A stretch of 64,000 bases of DNA, taken from NCBI GenBank assembly GCA_900318145.1, contig ONJM01000007.1, forward strand, positions 36,786 through 100,785. Reading direction: 5' to 3'. The notes under the pieces were generated by a model, which was not told the origin of the DNA, made no database searches, and was given only the letters and a program-made list of their open reading frames with translations. This DNA comes from an uncultured Eubacteriales bacterium. Lineage in GTDB: Bacteria > Bacillota > Clostridia > Christensenellales > Aristaeellaceae. A program made the translations under genes and the position numbers. Numbering within the stretch: the first letter of the stretch is position 1; the number at the start of each line of letters is the position of its first letter. This document shows positions 35,388 through 44,361 of the stretch, one piece after another.

Positions 35388-36249
35388 CGCTTTTCTAGCC
35401 CGGCTGGACACCCTGTGCCTGGCTGTGAAGGGAAGGGCCTCCGGCGGCGCCGGAGGCGTCCGGCGTTCCAGACAGACCGGATCCTCAGCTGAATTTTCGG
35501 ATTATCGGGAATATATTCCGGGCGACGACATCCGCCGAATCGACTGGAACGCCATGGCCCGGTTCGACAAAATTTTTCTGAAGCTCTTCATGGAAGAGCA
35601 GGAATCGGCCGTAACGGTACTGCTGGACGGCAGCGGTTCCATGGGCGAAAAATGGGACGCCGCCCGCATGGCGGCGGAGGCTGTGGGCTATCTTGCGCTG
35701 ACAGGCGGGGACAGGCTCCGGGTATACTGCCTGCAGGCAATGGATCCGGCGGATCCGGCACTGAACGGAAACAAAGTATCACCGCTGCTGTCCGGCCGGC
35801 AGGCTTATGCCCGGCTGCTGCAGTTTCTGGACACCTGTGCCCCGCACGGCGCCGGAAACCTTACCGAGGCTGTTTTCCGGACGGAAGGGCTCCGGAAAGG
35901 GCTGTGCTTCCTGATCTCCGACTGCTACGAGGAGGAAGGGATTGCCCGGGCGCTGGACAACCTCCGCTACCGGGGCCAGGAATGCGCCGTGATCCAGCCG
36001 CTTTCCGCCTTTGAGCTGGATCCGTCGCTGGACGGTGCCCTGAAGCTGACGGACAGCGAGAACGGGGAAACCGTGAACCTGCTGGCGGACCGCGACGCCC
36101 TGGAGAACTACCGACGTGCCCTCGGAAGCTTCCTGCGCGATGTGCGGGAAACATGCTTCCGGCGGGAAACGCCCTATGCCCTGCTGGACGCGGGAAAAAA
36201 CTTTGAGGAAGAATGGATTCCGCTTCTTTCGTCTTCCGGGATGATCTGA
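35377..36249 (+). CDS. DUF58 / VWA-like protein
   Basis: A 290-residue cytosolic protein. The DUF58 signature EFSDYREYIPGDDIRRIDWNAMARFDKIFLKLF (residues about 40-72) is followed by a VWA-like fold with the MIDAS start DGSGSMGEKW. This MIDAS is intact (DxSGS form), which is not always so in DUF58. The ATG at 35377 lies within the moxR gene; the upstream in-frame GTG is less likely. Typically paired with MoxR. Confidence 0.92.
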   Translation: MLSDAFLARLDTLCLAVKGRASGGAGGVRRSRQTGSSAEFSDYREYIPGDDIRRIDWNAMARFDKIFLKLFMEEQESAVTVLLDGSGSMGEKWDAARMAAEAVGYLALTGGDRLRVYCLQAMDPADPALNGNKVSPLLSGRQAYARLLQFLDTCAPHGAGNLTEAVFRTEGLRKGLCFLISDCYEEEGIARALDNLRYRGQECAVIQPLSAFELDPSLDGALKLTDSENGETVNLLADRDALENYRRALGSFLRDVRETCFRRETPYALLDAGKNFEEEWIPLLSSSGMI

Positions 36250-36275
36250 GCGGATCTTATTGAAAGGCTGAAGGA

Positions 36276-37841
36276 ATGTTGTCATTTGCTGCTCCGCAGT
36301 TTGCGTGGTTTCTGGCTTTACCGGCAGGGATTGTTGTGCTCTACCTGCTGCGCAGGAAATACCTGCCGCGGCCGGTTCCCAGCACCTTCCTGTGGCGTGC
36401 CGCATTAAAGGACCATGCCGCAAACAAACCCCTGCAGCGGCTGCGGAAAAACCTGCTGCTGCCGGTGCAGTTCCTTGCGGCGCTCGCGCTCGCGCTTGCG
36501 CTGATGCAGCCGTATATCGCAGGGCAGAGCGCTTCCCGCACGGTGCTTGTCTTCGACCTTTCCGCCAGCATGCAGACCGTCACCGGCGGGAAAACCCGGC
36601 TGGAAACGGCCGCGGATAAAGCAGAGGAAATCCTTCGCTCCCTGCCTCCGGGAGAGGAGATTACAGTGCTTGCGGCCGGGGAGGAAGTACGGCAGCTGAT
36701 TTCCGGCTCCACGGACCGGGAGGACGCGCGCAAAGCTGTCCGGAGCCTTTCCTGCGGCAGGGCCGGTGCGGATCTGGACCGTGCGGTATCCCTTGCGGAA
36801 GCCATCCGCCGGGAGGACGCGGAGCGCGGCGCCCGGATCATCGTGTTTTCAGACAGCTATACGCCTCCGGAAGGCGTATCCGCCGTGAACGCCGCCGCGG
36901 GCGGAGACAACCGGGGCGTGTTCGCGCTGACCGCGGAGGAAGGCTCCGTCTACGCGCGTATCTGCAATTACGGGGATTCCTGCGTTATTACAGCGGTATG
37001 CGAAGCGGACGGCCGGCTGTGCGAAGCAAAGGAAACGGAAATACCGGCCGGAGAAACAGCCGGCGTTCTTTTCACAATTCCGGAAGGAACTTCCGTGACA
37101 ACAGTCCGGATCCGGGAAACGGATGCCCTGGCGGCCGACAACTACGCGTACGCGGTGGTGCGGCGCAGCCCGGCCCGCACGGTGGCCCTGACCGGCGACA
37201 ACCTGTTCCTGGAAAATGCCCTGCAGGTGCGGCCGGATCTGCGGGTGATCCGCATGAAGGAGGATGATCCGGCGGAAACGGAAGCCGACCTGTATATCTA
37301 CGGTACTTCTCCCCTGATTTTTGCCACGGATCCTTCCCGGACTGAAATCACCTGGGGAGAAGAACAGGAACCCGCGGGCACTGTGACGGCGGAAAAATCG
37401 CCCATAACGGAAGGCCTGACGCTGCGGGGTGTGACGCTTCGCGCCTGCCGCACCCTTACCGGCGGGAAAGCGGCTGTCCGCGCGGGCGGCGATGTCATTG
37501 CCGCCTGTACGGACCGGGAGGCGGTGCTCGGCTTCAGCCTGCGGGATACGAACCTGCCCCTGAAATATGATTTTCCGATTCTCATCCAGAATATCCTGAA
37601 TATGCTGCTGCCGTCCGCGGAGGAAACCGCTGAGGTGACGGACCTTCCCGTTCCGCGGGAGGAAAGCGACACAGGCAGCACGGCGCCGGATACGGATGCC
37701 GGGGAAAGCGCTGCCGCGGCTTCCCGCGGCCGGGAACTGACCGGGATGCTGCTTGCGGCTTTCCTGATGCTGCTGACCCTTGAGTTTGTCCTGGCCCGGG
37801 AGCCCTGGCTCCGCAGGCGCGGAAAGGAGGCGGGCAAATGA
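36276..37841 (+). CDS. BatA-like VWA membrane protein
   Basis: A 521-residue protein with an N-terminal BatA motif APQFAWFLALPAGIVVLYLLRRKYLPRPVPSTFLW (residues about 6-40) and a second helix near 62-80. A VWA domain with MIDAS DLSASMQT follows from about residue 93, then a beta-rich region and a C-terminal helix (about 488-508) with a basic tail. GAAAGG lies nine bases upstream. It overlaps the next gene by four bases. Topology puts the VWA domain outside the membrane. Confidence 0.87.
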   Translation: MLSFAAPQFAWFLALPAGIVVLYLLRRKYLPRPVPSTFLWRAALKDHAANKPLQRLRKNLLLPVQFLAALALALALMQPYIAGQSASRTVLVFDLSASMQTVTGGKTRLETAADKAEEILRSLPPGEEITVLAAGEEVRQLISGSTDREDARKAVRSLSCGRAGADLDRAVSLAEAIRREDAERGARIIVFSDSYTPPEGVSAVNAAAGGDNRGVFALTAEEGSVYARICNYGDSCVITAVCEADGRLCEAKETEIPAGETAGVLFTIPEGTSVTTVRIRETDALAADNYAYAVVRRSPARTVALTGDNLFLENALQVRPDLRVIRMKEDDPAETEADLYIYGTSPLIFATDPSRTEITWGEEQEPAGTVTAEKSPITEGLTLRGVTLRACRTLTGGKAAVRAGGDVIAACTDREAVLGFSLRDTNLPLKYDFPILIQNILNMLLPSAEETAEVTDLPVPREESDTGSTAPDTDAGESAAAASRGRELTGMLLAAFLMLLTLEFVLAREPWLRRRGKEAGK

Positions 37842-40489
37842 GTATTGAAATCGCGCATCCTCTCCGGCTGCTCGTGATTCCGGTATGCGCCGCCGTCGTC
37901 CTGTGGATGGCCTGGCTGCAGAAAAGCAGAAGCCGCAAGGAGCGGGTGTCCCATATCCTGCGGTATATACTGATCGCGCTGACGGCGCTGGCTTTCGCGG
38001 GAACGAGCCTGCTTACAGCCAGCCCGGACCGCACGGCGTGGCTGGTGGTTGACGTGTCCGCCTCCGTGCAGGAGGAGGAAGCCCTTTCCCTTGCGCGCCG
38101 GGCTCTGCAGGAGGCGGGGCAGGAGCGGAAGACGGGAGTGATCGTTTTCGGGCGGAACGCCGCGGTGGAACGGTCCATCAACGGAACCGGCGCCCTCGGG
38201 GATATTCACGCCGCCTGCGACCGGGGCGGAAGCGACCTGGGGGAAGCGCTGACGCTGGCTTCGGCGCTGCTGCCCACGGACTCCAACGGCGGGATCGCCG
38301 TCATCAGCGACGGTGCCGTAACGGGTACGGAAGAGTGGCTGCGGGGCGGAAACCCTGTGGCTGTGAACACCCTGAAGGTTCTCCGGAAAACGGGGCCGGA
38401 CGCGCAGGTAACGGATATTTCCGTTCCGGCTTCCCTCTATGAAGGACAGAAATACACAACCCTGGTAACCGTACACTCAAATACCGCGGGCGAGGCGACC
38501 CTGCTCCTGAGCGAGAACCGGGAAACGCCGCGCACCCGCCGTGTTACCCTCCGCAAGGGGGAAAACACCTTCGCGTTTGAATCGTCCGCCGCTTCTTCCG
38601 GTGTCGTGACCTGCGAAGCCCGGATCCTTCTGGACGGGGATACCGTTCCGGCCAACGATATGAACAGCGCGTATACGGTGGTTTCCGGCGGGATGAGGAT
38701 CCTCCTCGCGGAAGGAAAGCCCGGAGACGGGGATGAATTGCGGAGCATGCTGGAAAACGCAGGAATGGCGGTGAAGGTGATCCCCGCCGCGATGCTCAGT
38801 GAAAAACCGGCGGATCTGTGGGCGTATCATGCGGTCGCGCTGGCCAATGTGGATGCAGACCTGCTTTCCGAGGCGCAGATCGCTGCGCTGGACGAAGCGG
38901 TGCGGGACCTCGGATGCGGACTTGCGGTGTTCGGAGGGGATTCAAGCTACGCGCTGGGCGGATACAGGGGCAGCCCGCTGGAAAAGATGCTGCCGGTGAC
39001 AGTGGATGTGCGGAACAAGATGGACCTGCCGTCCACGGCTCTGGTGATCGCCGTCGACAAATCCGGTTCCATGGCGGAGGATTCCTGGGGTGTGACACGG
39101 CTGCAGCTGGCCCGGGAGGCCGCGTGCAGCGCGCTGGAGGTTCTGACCGAGCGGGACAGCGCCGGCGTCATCGCCTTTGACGACGCGGGAAAGTGGGTTG
39201 TTCCGATGACACCGGTGACGGACGTTCCGGCAATGCAGGAGATGATCCGCACAATCCGGCTGGGCGGCGGTACGGCGTTCTATTCTCCTCTGAAAATGGC
39301 GCAGGAAGCGCTGGAATCCGTTTCCGCGCAGTATAAGCATGTGATTTTCCTGACGGACGGCGAAGCCGGGGATACCGGCTATGAAGATGTCGTGCGGAAA
39401 ATGGCGGAAGAAGGAATCACCGTAACGACCGTGGCAGTGGGGGACGGCGCCGATACCGCCGGAATGCGGAAACTGGCGGAGCTGGGCGGCGGCCGCATGT
39501 ATTTCGCGGGTCCCTTCGACAGCCTGCCGAAGATCTTCACAAAGGAAACCATGATGATTTCCGGCTCCTATGTGCAGAACCGGGTTTTCACTCCGGCTGT
39601 CACCGACGCCTCGATGACGGATTTTGAAGGGTTTCCCCCGCTGGCGGGATACCTGGCCACGGTGGAAAAGCCGCTTGCCACCGTATCGCTGTGCAGCGAC
39701 CGGCAGGATCCGGTCCTCGCCTGGTGGCAGTACGGCGCGGGAAAGGTGGCGTGCTGGATGAGCGACACGCAGGGCGGCTGGAGCAGCTCCTTCCTGCAAT
39801 GGCGGGACGCGGTATCCTTCTTCGGTGGCATCCTTTCCTTTGTTCTTCCGGTGCGGGAGAACAACGGCAGCGCTGCCCTGGAAGACGGAAAGCTGATCTT
39901 TACCGCGGATGCGGAGGAGGAACTGCTGTCCCGGGCGGCGAAAGCGGAAGCCCGGATTACCCGTCCGGACGGCACGCAGGAAACCGTCGTCCTTGAGCAG
40001 GTGAACGCCCGAACCTTTGAGGGGCCGGCGGACACAGGCAACGCCGGCGCCTACGCGGTGCATGTCTCCGTACGGGACCGGCTGGGAAACGAACTGCTGG
40101 CGAACGACGGCGGAGCGGTGCGGTCCTGGAGCCGGGAGTACGACGTACGTTCCGCGGATGAGGGAGTACTGGAGAAGCTGAGCGCGGAAAGCGGCGGAAC
40201 CTTTACGGAAAACCCGGCGGAACTCCTTTCCTTCCGGGATACCAGCGCCAGGAAACGTCGGGATCTGACACCGCTCCTGGCTCTGCTGGCGGGGCTGCTC
40301 TTCCTGTTTGACGTCGCGCAGCGCCGCCTGGACTGGCTGCGGGAACCGGAGAAGCAGCCGGAAATCACGGCGGAAACGCAGAAGGCGGAGAAACCGAAGA
40401 AGACAAGGAAAAAGCCGGAGCAGGCGCCGAAGGAGGAAAAAGCGGCGGATGTGCTCTGGCAGAACCTCCAGAAAAAGAAACGGCTGTAA
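37838..40489 (+). CDS. Large VWA and amidotransferase-like membrane protein
   Basis: An 883-residue protein. Two N-terminal helices (about residues 8-60) are followed by a first VWA-like domain with a partial MIDAS (VVDVSASVQ). Next is a beta domain, then a glutamine-amidotransferase-like segment (YHAVALANVDADLLSEAQIAALDEAVRDLGCGLAVFGG) lacking an obvious catalytic Cys. The second, canonical VWA domain has the MIDAS AVDKSGSMAED and TDGEAGDTG. A final helix (about 810-828) leads to a Lys/Glu-rich cytosolic tail. This tandem is common in MoxR-associated operons. Last gene of the eight-gene unit. Confidence 0.88.
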   Translation: MSIEIAHPLRLLVIPVCAAVVLWMAWLQKSRSRKERVSHILRYILIALTALAFAGTSLLTASPDRTAWLVVDVSASVQEEEALSLARRALQEAGQERKTGVIVFGRNAAVERSINGTGALGDIHAACDRGGSDLGEALTLASALLPTDSNGGIAVISDGAVTGTEEWLRGGNPVAVNTLKVLRKTGPDAQVTDISVPASLYEGQKYTTLVTVHSNTAGEATLLLSENRETPRTRRVTLRKGENTFAFESSAASSGVVTCEARILLDGDTVPANDMNSAYTVVSGGMRILLAEGKPGDGDELRSMLENAGMAVKVIPAAMLSEKPADLWAYHAVALANVDADLLSEAQIAALDEAVRDLGCGLAVFGGDSSYALGGYRGSPLEKMLPVTVDVRNKMDLPSTALVIAVDKSGSMAEDSWGVTRLQLAREAACSALEVLTERDSAGVIAFDDAGKWVVPMTPVTDVPAMQEMIRTIRLGGGTAFYSPLKMAQEALESVSAQYKHVIFLTDGEAGDTGYEDVVRKMAEEGITVTTVAVGDGADTAGMRKLAELGGGRMYFAGPFDSLPKIFTKETMMISGSYVQNRVFTPAVTDASMTDFEGFPPLAGYLATVEKPLATVSLCSDRQDPVLAWWQYGAGKVACWMSDTQGGWSSSFLQWRDAVSFFGGILSFVLPVRENNGSAALEDGKLIFTADAEEELLSRAAKAEARITRPDGTQETVVLEQVNARTFEGPADTGNAGAYAVHVSVRDRLGNELLANDGGAVRSWSREYDVRSADEGVLEKLSAESGGTFTENPAELLSFRDTSARKRRDLTPLLALLAGLLFLFDVAQRRLDWLREPEKQPEITAETQKAEKPKKTRKKPEQAPKEEKAADVLWQNLQKKKRL

Positions 40490-40541
40490 AAGCAGATCTG
40501 TGACAACGGAATAACCCGCGGCACGGCGGCTTTCCGAAGGA

Positions 40542-40593
40542 CCCGCCGGAAAAACCGGAAGGTGATGTACTTTTTCCGGTTTCTTCCGGCGGG
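40542..40593 (+). terminator. Long imperfect inverted repeat after the VWA operon
   Basis: Arms of about 19-20 bases (40542-40560 and 40574-40593, one bulge) around a 13-base loop that includes TACTTTT. There is no clear T run after the second arm, so termination is likely but not certain. It ends four bases before the -35 of the pot operon promoter. Confidence 0.5.
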
Positions 40594-40596
40594 ATA

Positions 40597-40660
40597 TTGA
40601 CATTTTCGGAGGCGAGTGCTATTGTTTGCTAAGTTTAGTAAAAACAGACTGAAAGTTTAG
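40597..40660 (+). promoter_or_regulatory. Promoter and palindromic operator of the XRE-potABCD operon
   Basis: TTGACA (40597-40602), 17 bp, TATTGT (40620-40625) form a strong SigA-type promoter. The imperfect palindrome TTTGCTAAGTTTAGTAAA (40625-40642) overlaps the expected transcription start near 40632. AAGTTTAG recurs at 40653-40660, exactly 22 bp after its first copy at 40631. The placement suggests repression by the XRE-cupin protein encoded downstream (autoregulation). Confidence 0.65.
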
Positions 40661-40703
40661 AATTACGCGTACAGAAAAACGGGAACGGACAGGGAACAGA
40701 AAG

Positions 40704-41261
40704 ATGAACGCTGAACAGGTAATGGCACAGGTGGGCACCAGGCTCCGGGACCTGCGGAAACAGAACGGACTGACCCAGCAGGAGCTGGCGGACCGGGCGG
40801 AGCTGACGAAGGGATTCATCTCCCAGCTTGAGCAGGGGCAGGGTACACCTTCCCTGGTGACGCTGCTGGACCTGATTGAATGCCTGGGGACGACGCCTTC
40901 CGATTTCTTCCGGGCCGACGGATCGGAGAAAGTGGTTTTCGGGGAACAGGATTCCTTCGAAAAGGTCGACGAGGAAGGGAACAGCATTACGTGGATCGTG
41001 CCTTCCGCTCAGAGCAACCAGATGGAACCGGTGGTGGTGACGCTGCAGCCGCACGCGGCGCTGCCGGCGGACGACCCGCATAACGGCGAGGAGTTCGGAT
41101 ATGTGCTGAGCGGGCGGATTGCCCTGTACCGGCAGGAAACACGCTTTGACGTAAAGGCCGGCGAAAGCTTTTACTATGAAGCGGACAAGCCGCACCGGAT
41201 TGAGAACCCGGGCGGGCGGCCGGCGAAATTTCTCTGGATTTCCACACCCCCAAGTTTCTGA
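40704..41261 (+). CDS. XRE-family regulator with cupin domain (PuuR-like)
   Basis: A 185-residue regulator: helix-turn-helix (about residues 10-65, [29 protein letters not shown]) and a C-terminal cupin (about 110-180, with [17 protein letters not shown] and [14 protein letters not shown]). The architecture is that of PuuR and of regulators encoded before polyamine transporter operons; the cupin probably senses a polyamine or its derivative. The ribosome-binding site is weak (GGGAACAG). It is the first gene of the potABCD operon with an operator-like site at its promoter. Confidence 0.92.
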   Translation: MNAEQVMAQVGTRLRDLRKQNGLTQQELADRAELTKGFISQLEQGQGTPSLVTLLDLIECLGTTPSDFFRADGSEKVVFGEQDSFEKVDEEGNSITWIVPSAQSNQMEPVVVTLQPHAALPADDPHNGEEFGYVLSGRIALYRQETRFDVKAGESFYYEADKPHRIENPGGRPAKFLWISTPPSF

Positions 41262-41307
41262 CCTGCGGAAAAAGCAGACCAATCAAACAGAAGAGGAGTA
41301 TATCAGG

Positions 41308-42756
41308 ATGGAAAACAAGAGCGGGAACATCATTGAGCTGAAGCACATCAACCGGGTTTTTGAAGACGGATTCAAGGCTGTTTCGGATTTCAACCTTGAA
41401 GTGAAACGGGGCGAATTCGTTACTTTCCTTGGACCTTCCGGCTGCGGAAAGACCACGACCCTGCGGATGATCGCGGGCTTCGACATGCCCACATCCGGCG
41501 ATATTCTCCTCAACGGCCGGGACATCTCAAAGCTGCCGCCCAATGAGCGGCCCATCAATACGGTATTCCAGCGCTATGCCCTGTTCCCGCATATGAACAT
41601 TTTCGAGAACATCGCTTTCGGCCTGAAGCTGAAGAAGATGCCCCGGGAAGAGATCCGGAAAAAAGTGAAGAAAGTGCTGGAGCTGGTGGATCTGGAAGGC
41701 TTTGAAAAGCGTTCCGTTTCCACGCTGTCCGGCGGCCAGCAGCAGCGCGTCGCGATTGCCCGCGCGCTGGTGAACGAGCCTGAAATCCTGCTGCTGGACG
41801 AGCCGCTGGGAGCATTGGACCTGAAGATGCGCAAGGAGATGCAGATCGAGCTGAAGGCGATGCACGACGAGCTGGGCATTACCTTTATCTATGTAACGCA
41901 CGACCAGGAGGAAGCCCTGACCATGTCCGACAAGATTGTGGTCATGTCGGAAGGAAAGATCCAGCAGATCGGCACCCCTGAGGATATCTACAACGAACCG
42001 AAGAACGCCTTTGTGGCGGACTTTATTGGCGAGAGCAACATCTTCAACGGCATTATGACCGGTCCGATGAAGGCGCGGTTTGCCGGCGGCCAGTTCACCT
42101 GCGTGGATGATGTGCCGGAAGGCACCCAGATCACCGCCGTGGTGCGGCCGGAGGACATTGAGCTCACCGCGCCGCAGGACGGCCAGATCCGGGGGAAGGT
42201 TATTTCCGTGATCTTCAAGGGTATCCATTATGAGATTACCGTGCAGTCCGGACGGTATGAGGTGATCATCCAGAGCACCCGCTCCGCGACGGTGGGCAGC
42301 GATGTCGGTATGAAGGTGGAACCGGACGGCATCCATATCATGATCGCGGAAAACCATACCAACGTATTCCCGGTGGATATGAACAGAAACCACCGCCTTG
42401 CCTTCAACGACAAGGAATTCGATGTGAGCCTGACCGAACTGATCAAGGGCAGCCGCCGGAACGAGAACCACGAACTGCTGGACGAGAGCGGCGAGGTGAT
42501 CGATCCCCAGAAGATCCGCATTACCGCGGCCATTGAACCGCAGGATATCCGTATGACGGACGACGTGGACGACGAGGCGGTCCTGGTGGAGGGCGTGATC
42601 AGCAACCTGATCTACAAGGGCGACCATTACAGCTATGTAATCAATACGGAACTCGGCCAGGACTTCATCGTGGACGATGAATACCTGTGGAACATGGGCG
42701 ACAGCGTCGGCCTGATCCTGCCGGTGGAGAAAATGCGGTTTACCGTGAAGAAGTAA
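41308..42756 (+). CDS. potA: Spermidine/putrescine ABC transporter ATPase PotA (extended)
   Basis: A 482-residue ATPase. Walker [10 protein letters not shown], signature LSGGQQQR and Walker [12 protein letters not shown] are followed by PotA-type text ([23 protein letters not shown]). PotA is normally 350-380 residues; here about 110 extra residues form a second TOBE-like unit. The first starts near [17 protein letters not shown], the second near [17 protein letters not shown], with [19 protein letters not shown] echoing [23 protein letters not shown] precedes the ATG at 41308. Powers uptake of spermidine or putrescine with PotBCD. Confidence 0.95.
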   Translation: MENKSGNIIELKHINRVFEDGFKAVSDFNLEVKRGEFVTFLGPSGCGKTTTLRMIAGFDMPTSGDILLNGRDISKLPPNERPINTVFQRYALFPHMNIFENIAFGLKLKKMPREEIRKKVKKVLELVDLEGFEKRSVSTLSGGQQQRVAIARALVNEPEILLLDEPLGALDLKMRKEMQIELKAMHDELGITFIYVTHDQEEALTMSDKIVVMSEGKIQQIGTPEDIYNEPKNAFVADFIGESNIFNGIMTGPMKARFAGGQFTCVDDVPEGTQITAVVRPEDIELTAPQDGQIRGKVISVIFKGIHYEITVQSGRYEVIIQSTRSATVGSDVGMKVEPDGIHIMIAENHTNVFPVDMNRNHRLAFNDKEFDVSLTELIKGSRRNENHELLDESGEVIDPQKIRITAAIEPQDIRMTDDVDDEAVLVEGVISNLIYKGDHYSYVINTELGQDFIVDDEYLWNMGDSVGLILPVEKMRFTVKK

Positions 42757-42766
42757 GGAGGAGCAC

Positions 42767-43555
42767 ATGAGATTTTCCAGAAAAACGCTGGGCATCCCGT
42801 ACGGCGTGTTCCTGACGCTGTTCGTAGTGGCGCCGCTGCTGGTGCTGTTCTATTACGCCTTCACCAACGGCCAGGGACAGTTCACCGTAAAGAACCTGAC
42901 GGATTTCTTCACCGACCCGAATACGATGGGTACGCTGGTGTACAGCCTGGCCATAGCCCTGACGACTACCGCGCTGTGCCTGCTGATTGCCTATCCCGTG
43001 GCCTATATTCTGGCAACGAGCAGGCTGAAGGCCAAATCTGTCATCATCATGATTTTCGTGATGCCCATGTGGATCAACTTTTCCCTGCGCATTACCGCCC
43101 TGAAGGAAATCCTGACCGCGATCGAAGGAAACCTGGCCTACTATCCCTTCCTGAATTCCGTGCTGGGCATGACGTACGACTTCCTGCCCTTCATGATCCT
43201 TCCGATCTACAATACGATCGTGAAGCTGGATGTTTCCCTGAACGAAGCGGCCCGGGATCTGGGCGCCGACGGGCGGCGCGCTTTTCTCCGGGTGACGCTC
43301 CCGCTGTCCGTACCGGGGATTGTCAGCGGAATCTCCATGGTGTTCCTGCCGGCCATGACCAACTATGTGGTGCTGGATATGCTGTATAACAGCACCTATA
43401 TCATGGGCAGCCTGATCGGGAGTTACTTCTCCGCGTACAACTGGCACGGCGGTTCCATGATTGCCCTGGTACTGCTTGGGTTTATCTGCCTCTTTACCCT
43501 GCTGGCCGACGGCGGGGAGGATGAAAACGCAAGGACGGGAGGTGCGCTGCTGTGA
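42767..43555 (+). CDS. potB: Spermidine/putrescine ABC transporter permease PotB
   Basis: A 262-residue inner-membrane permease with six helices and the EAA loop LNEAARDLGADGRRAFLRVTLPLSVPGIVSG (about residue 155). AAGGAGGAGCAC precedes the ATG, 10 bp after potA. It overlaps potC by four bases. Order and family match potABCD. Confidence 0.94.
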   Translation: MRFSRKTLGIPYGVFLTLFVVAPLLVLFYYAFTNGQGQFTVKNLTDFFTDPNTMGTLVYSLAIALTTTALCLLIAYPVAYILATSRLKAKSVIIMIFVMPMWINFSLRITALKEILTAIEGNLAYYPFLNSVLGMTYDFLPFMILPIYNTIVKLDVSLNEAARDLGADGRRAFLRVTLPLSVPGIVSGISMVFLPAMTNYVVLDMLYNSTYIMGSLIGSYFSAYNWHGGSMIALVLLGFICLFTLLADGGEDENARTGGALL

Positions 43556-44361
43556 GCATGAGCCGGAAGATTGTCCGCGCCGCAGTGCCGGCGCTGGCGC
43601 TGCTGTTTCTGTATGTGCCGATTCTGCTGCTGGCCCTGTACAGCTTTACCGACGCCACGCAGATCGGTGCCATCCGTTCCTTTACCTTCAAGAACTATGT
43701 AACCCTTTTCACCACGGAAGAACTTCGGAACATGATCGTGGGGACAATCCTGCTGGCGCTGGCTTCCGCACTGCTGGCGACGATCCTGGGCACGCTGGGC
43801 GCCATCGGCTCCTTCTATTCGAAGAAGCGGACTTCCTCGCTGATCGACACGGTGAACCAGATTCCCGTTATCAACGCGGACGTGGTTACAGGCTTCTCCC
43901 TGTGCATCCTGCTGGTGGTTGTGTTCGGTGTCAGCAAGGAAACCTATATTCCGCTGCTGATCGGCCATGTGACCCTGAGCGCGCCGTTTGTATACCTTTC
44001 AGTGATTCCGAAGCTCAAGCAGATGGACTCCAGCCTGTATGAAGCGGCCCTGGACCTCGGGGCAACGCCGGGCCAGGCGCTGTTCCGGGTGGTGATTCCC
44101 CAGGTTTTCTCCGGAATGATTTCCGGCTTTTCCCTGGCGATTACCCTGTCGCTGGACGATTACTTCATCGCGACATATACCAAGCCTGCCATGTTTGATA
44201 CCATCAGCACCTATGTGGTCAACGCCACAAAAGGCTCGCAGACGAGCATCAAAACGGCGCTGTGGGCTCTGTCCACACTGATCTTCCTGCTGGTGATCGT
44301 CATCGTCATCGTGATGAATGTTTCCTCCGGCCGGACTGCAAAGGAGGAACGGGTGAAATGA
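43552..44361 (+). CDS. potC: Spermidine/putrescine ABC transporter permease PotC
   Basis: A 269-residue permease with six helices and the EAA loop YEAALDLGATPGQALFRVVIPQVFSGMISGF, typical of PotC. GTG at 43552 overlaps the potB stop (GTGA), with GGGAGGTGC upstream. The stop overlaps potD by four bases. Confidence 0.94.
   Translation: MSMSRKIVRAAVPALALLFLYVPILLLALYSFTDATQIGAIRSFTFKNYVTLFTTEELRNMIVGTILLALASALLATILGTLGAIGSFYSKKRTSSLIDTVNQIPVINADVVTGFSLCILLVVVFGVSKETYIPLLIGHVTLSAPFVYLSVIPKLKQMDSSLYEAALDLGATPGQALFRVVIPQVFSGMISGFSLAITLSLDDYFIATYTKPAMFDTISTYVVNATKGSQTSIKTALWALSTLIFLLVIVIVIVMNVSSGRTAKEERVK

Noticed and set aside
38942-40603. 553-codon open frame opposite the large VWA gene
   Set aside because: Antisense shadow; VWA motifs and coupling are on the plus strand.
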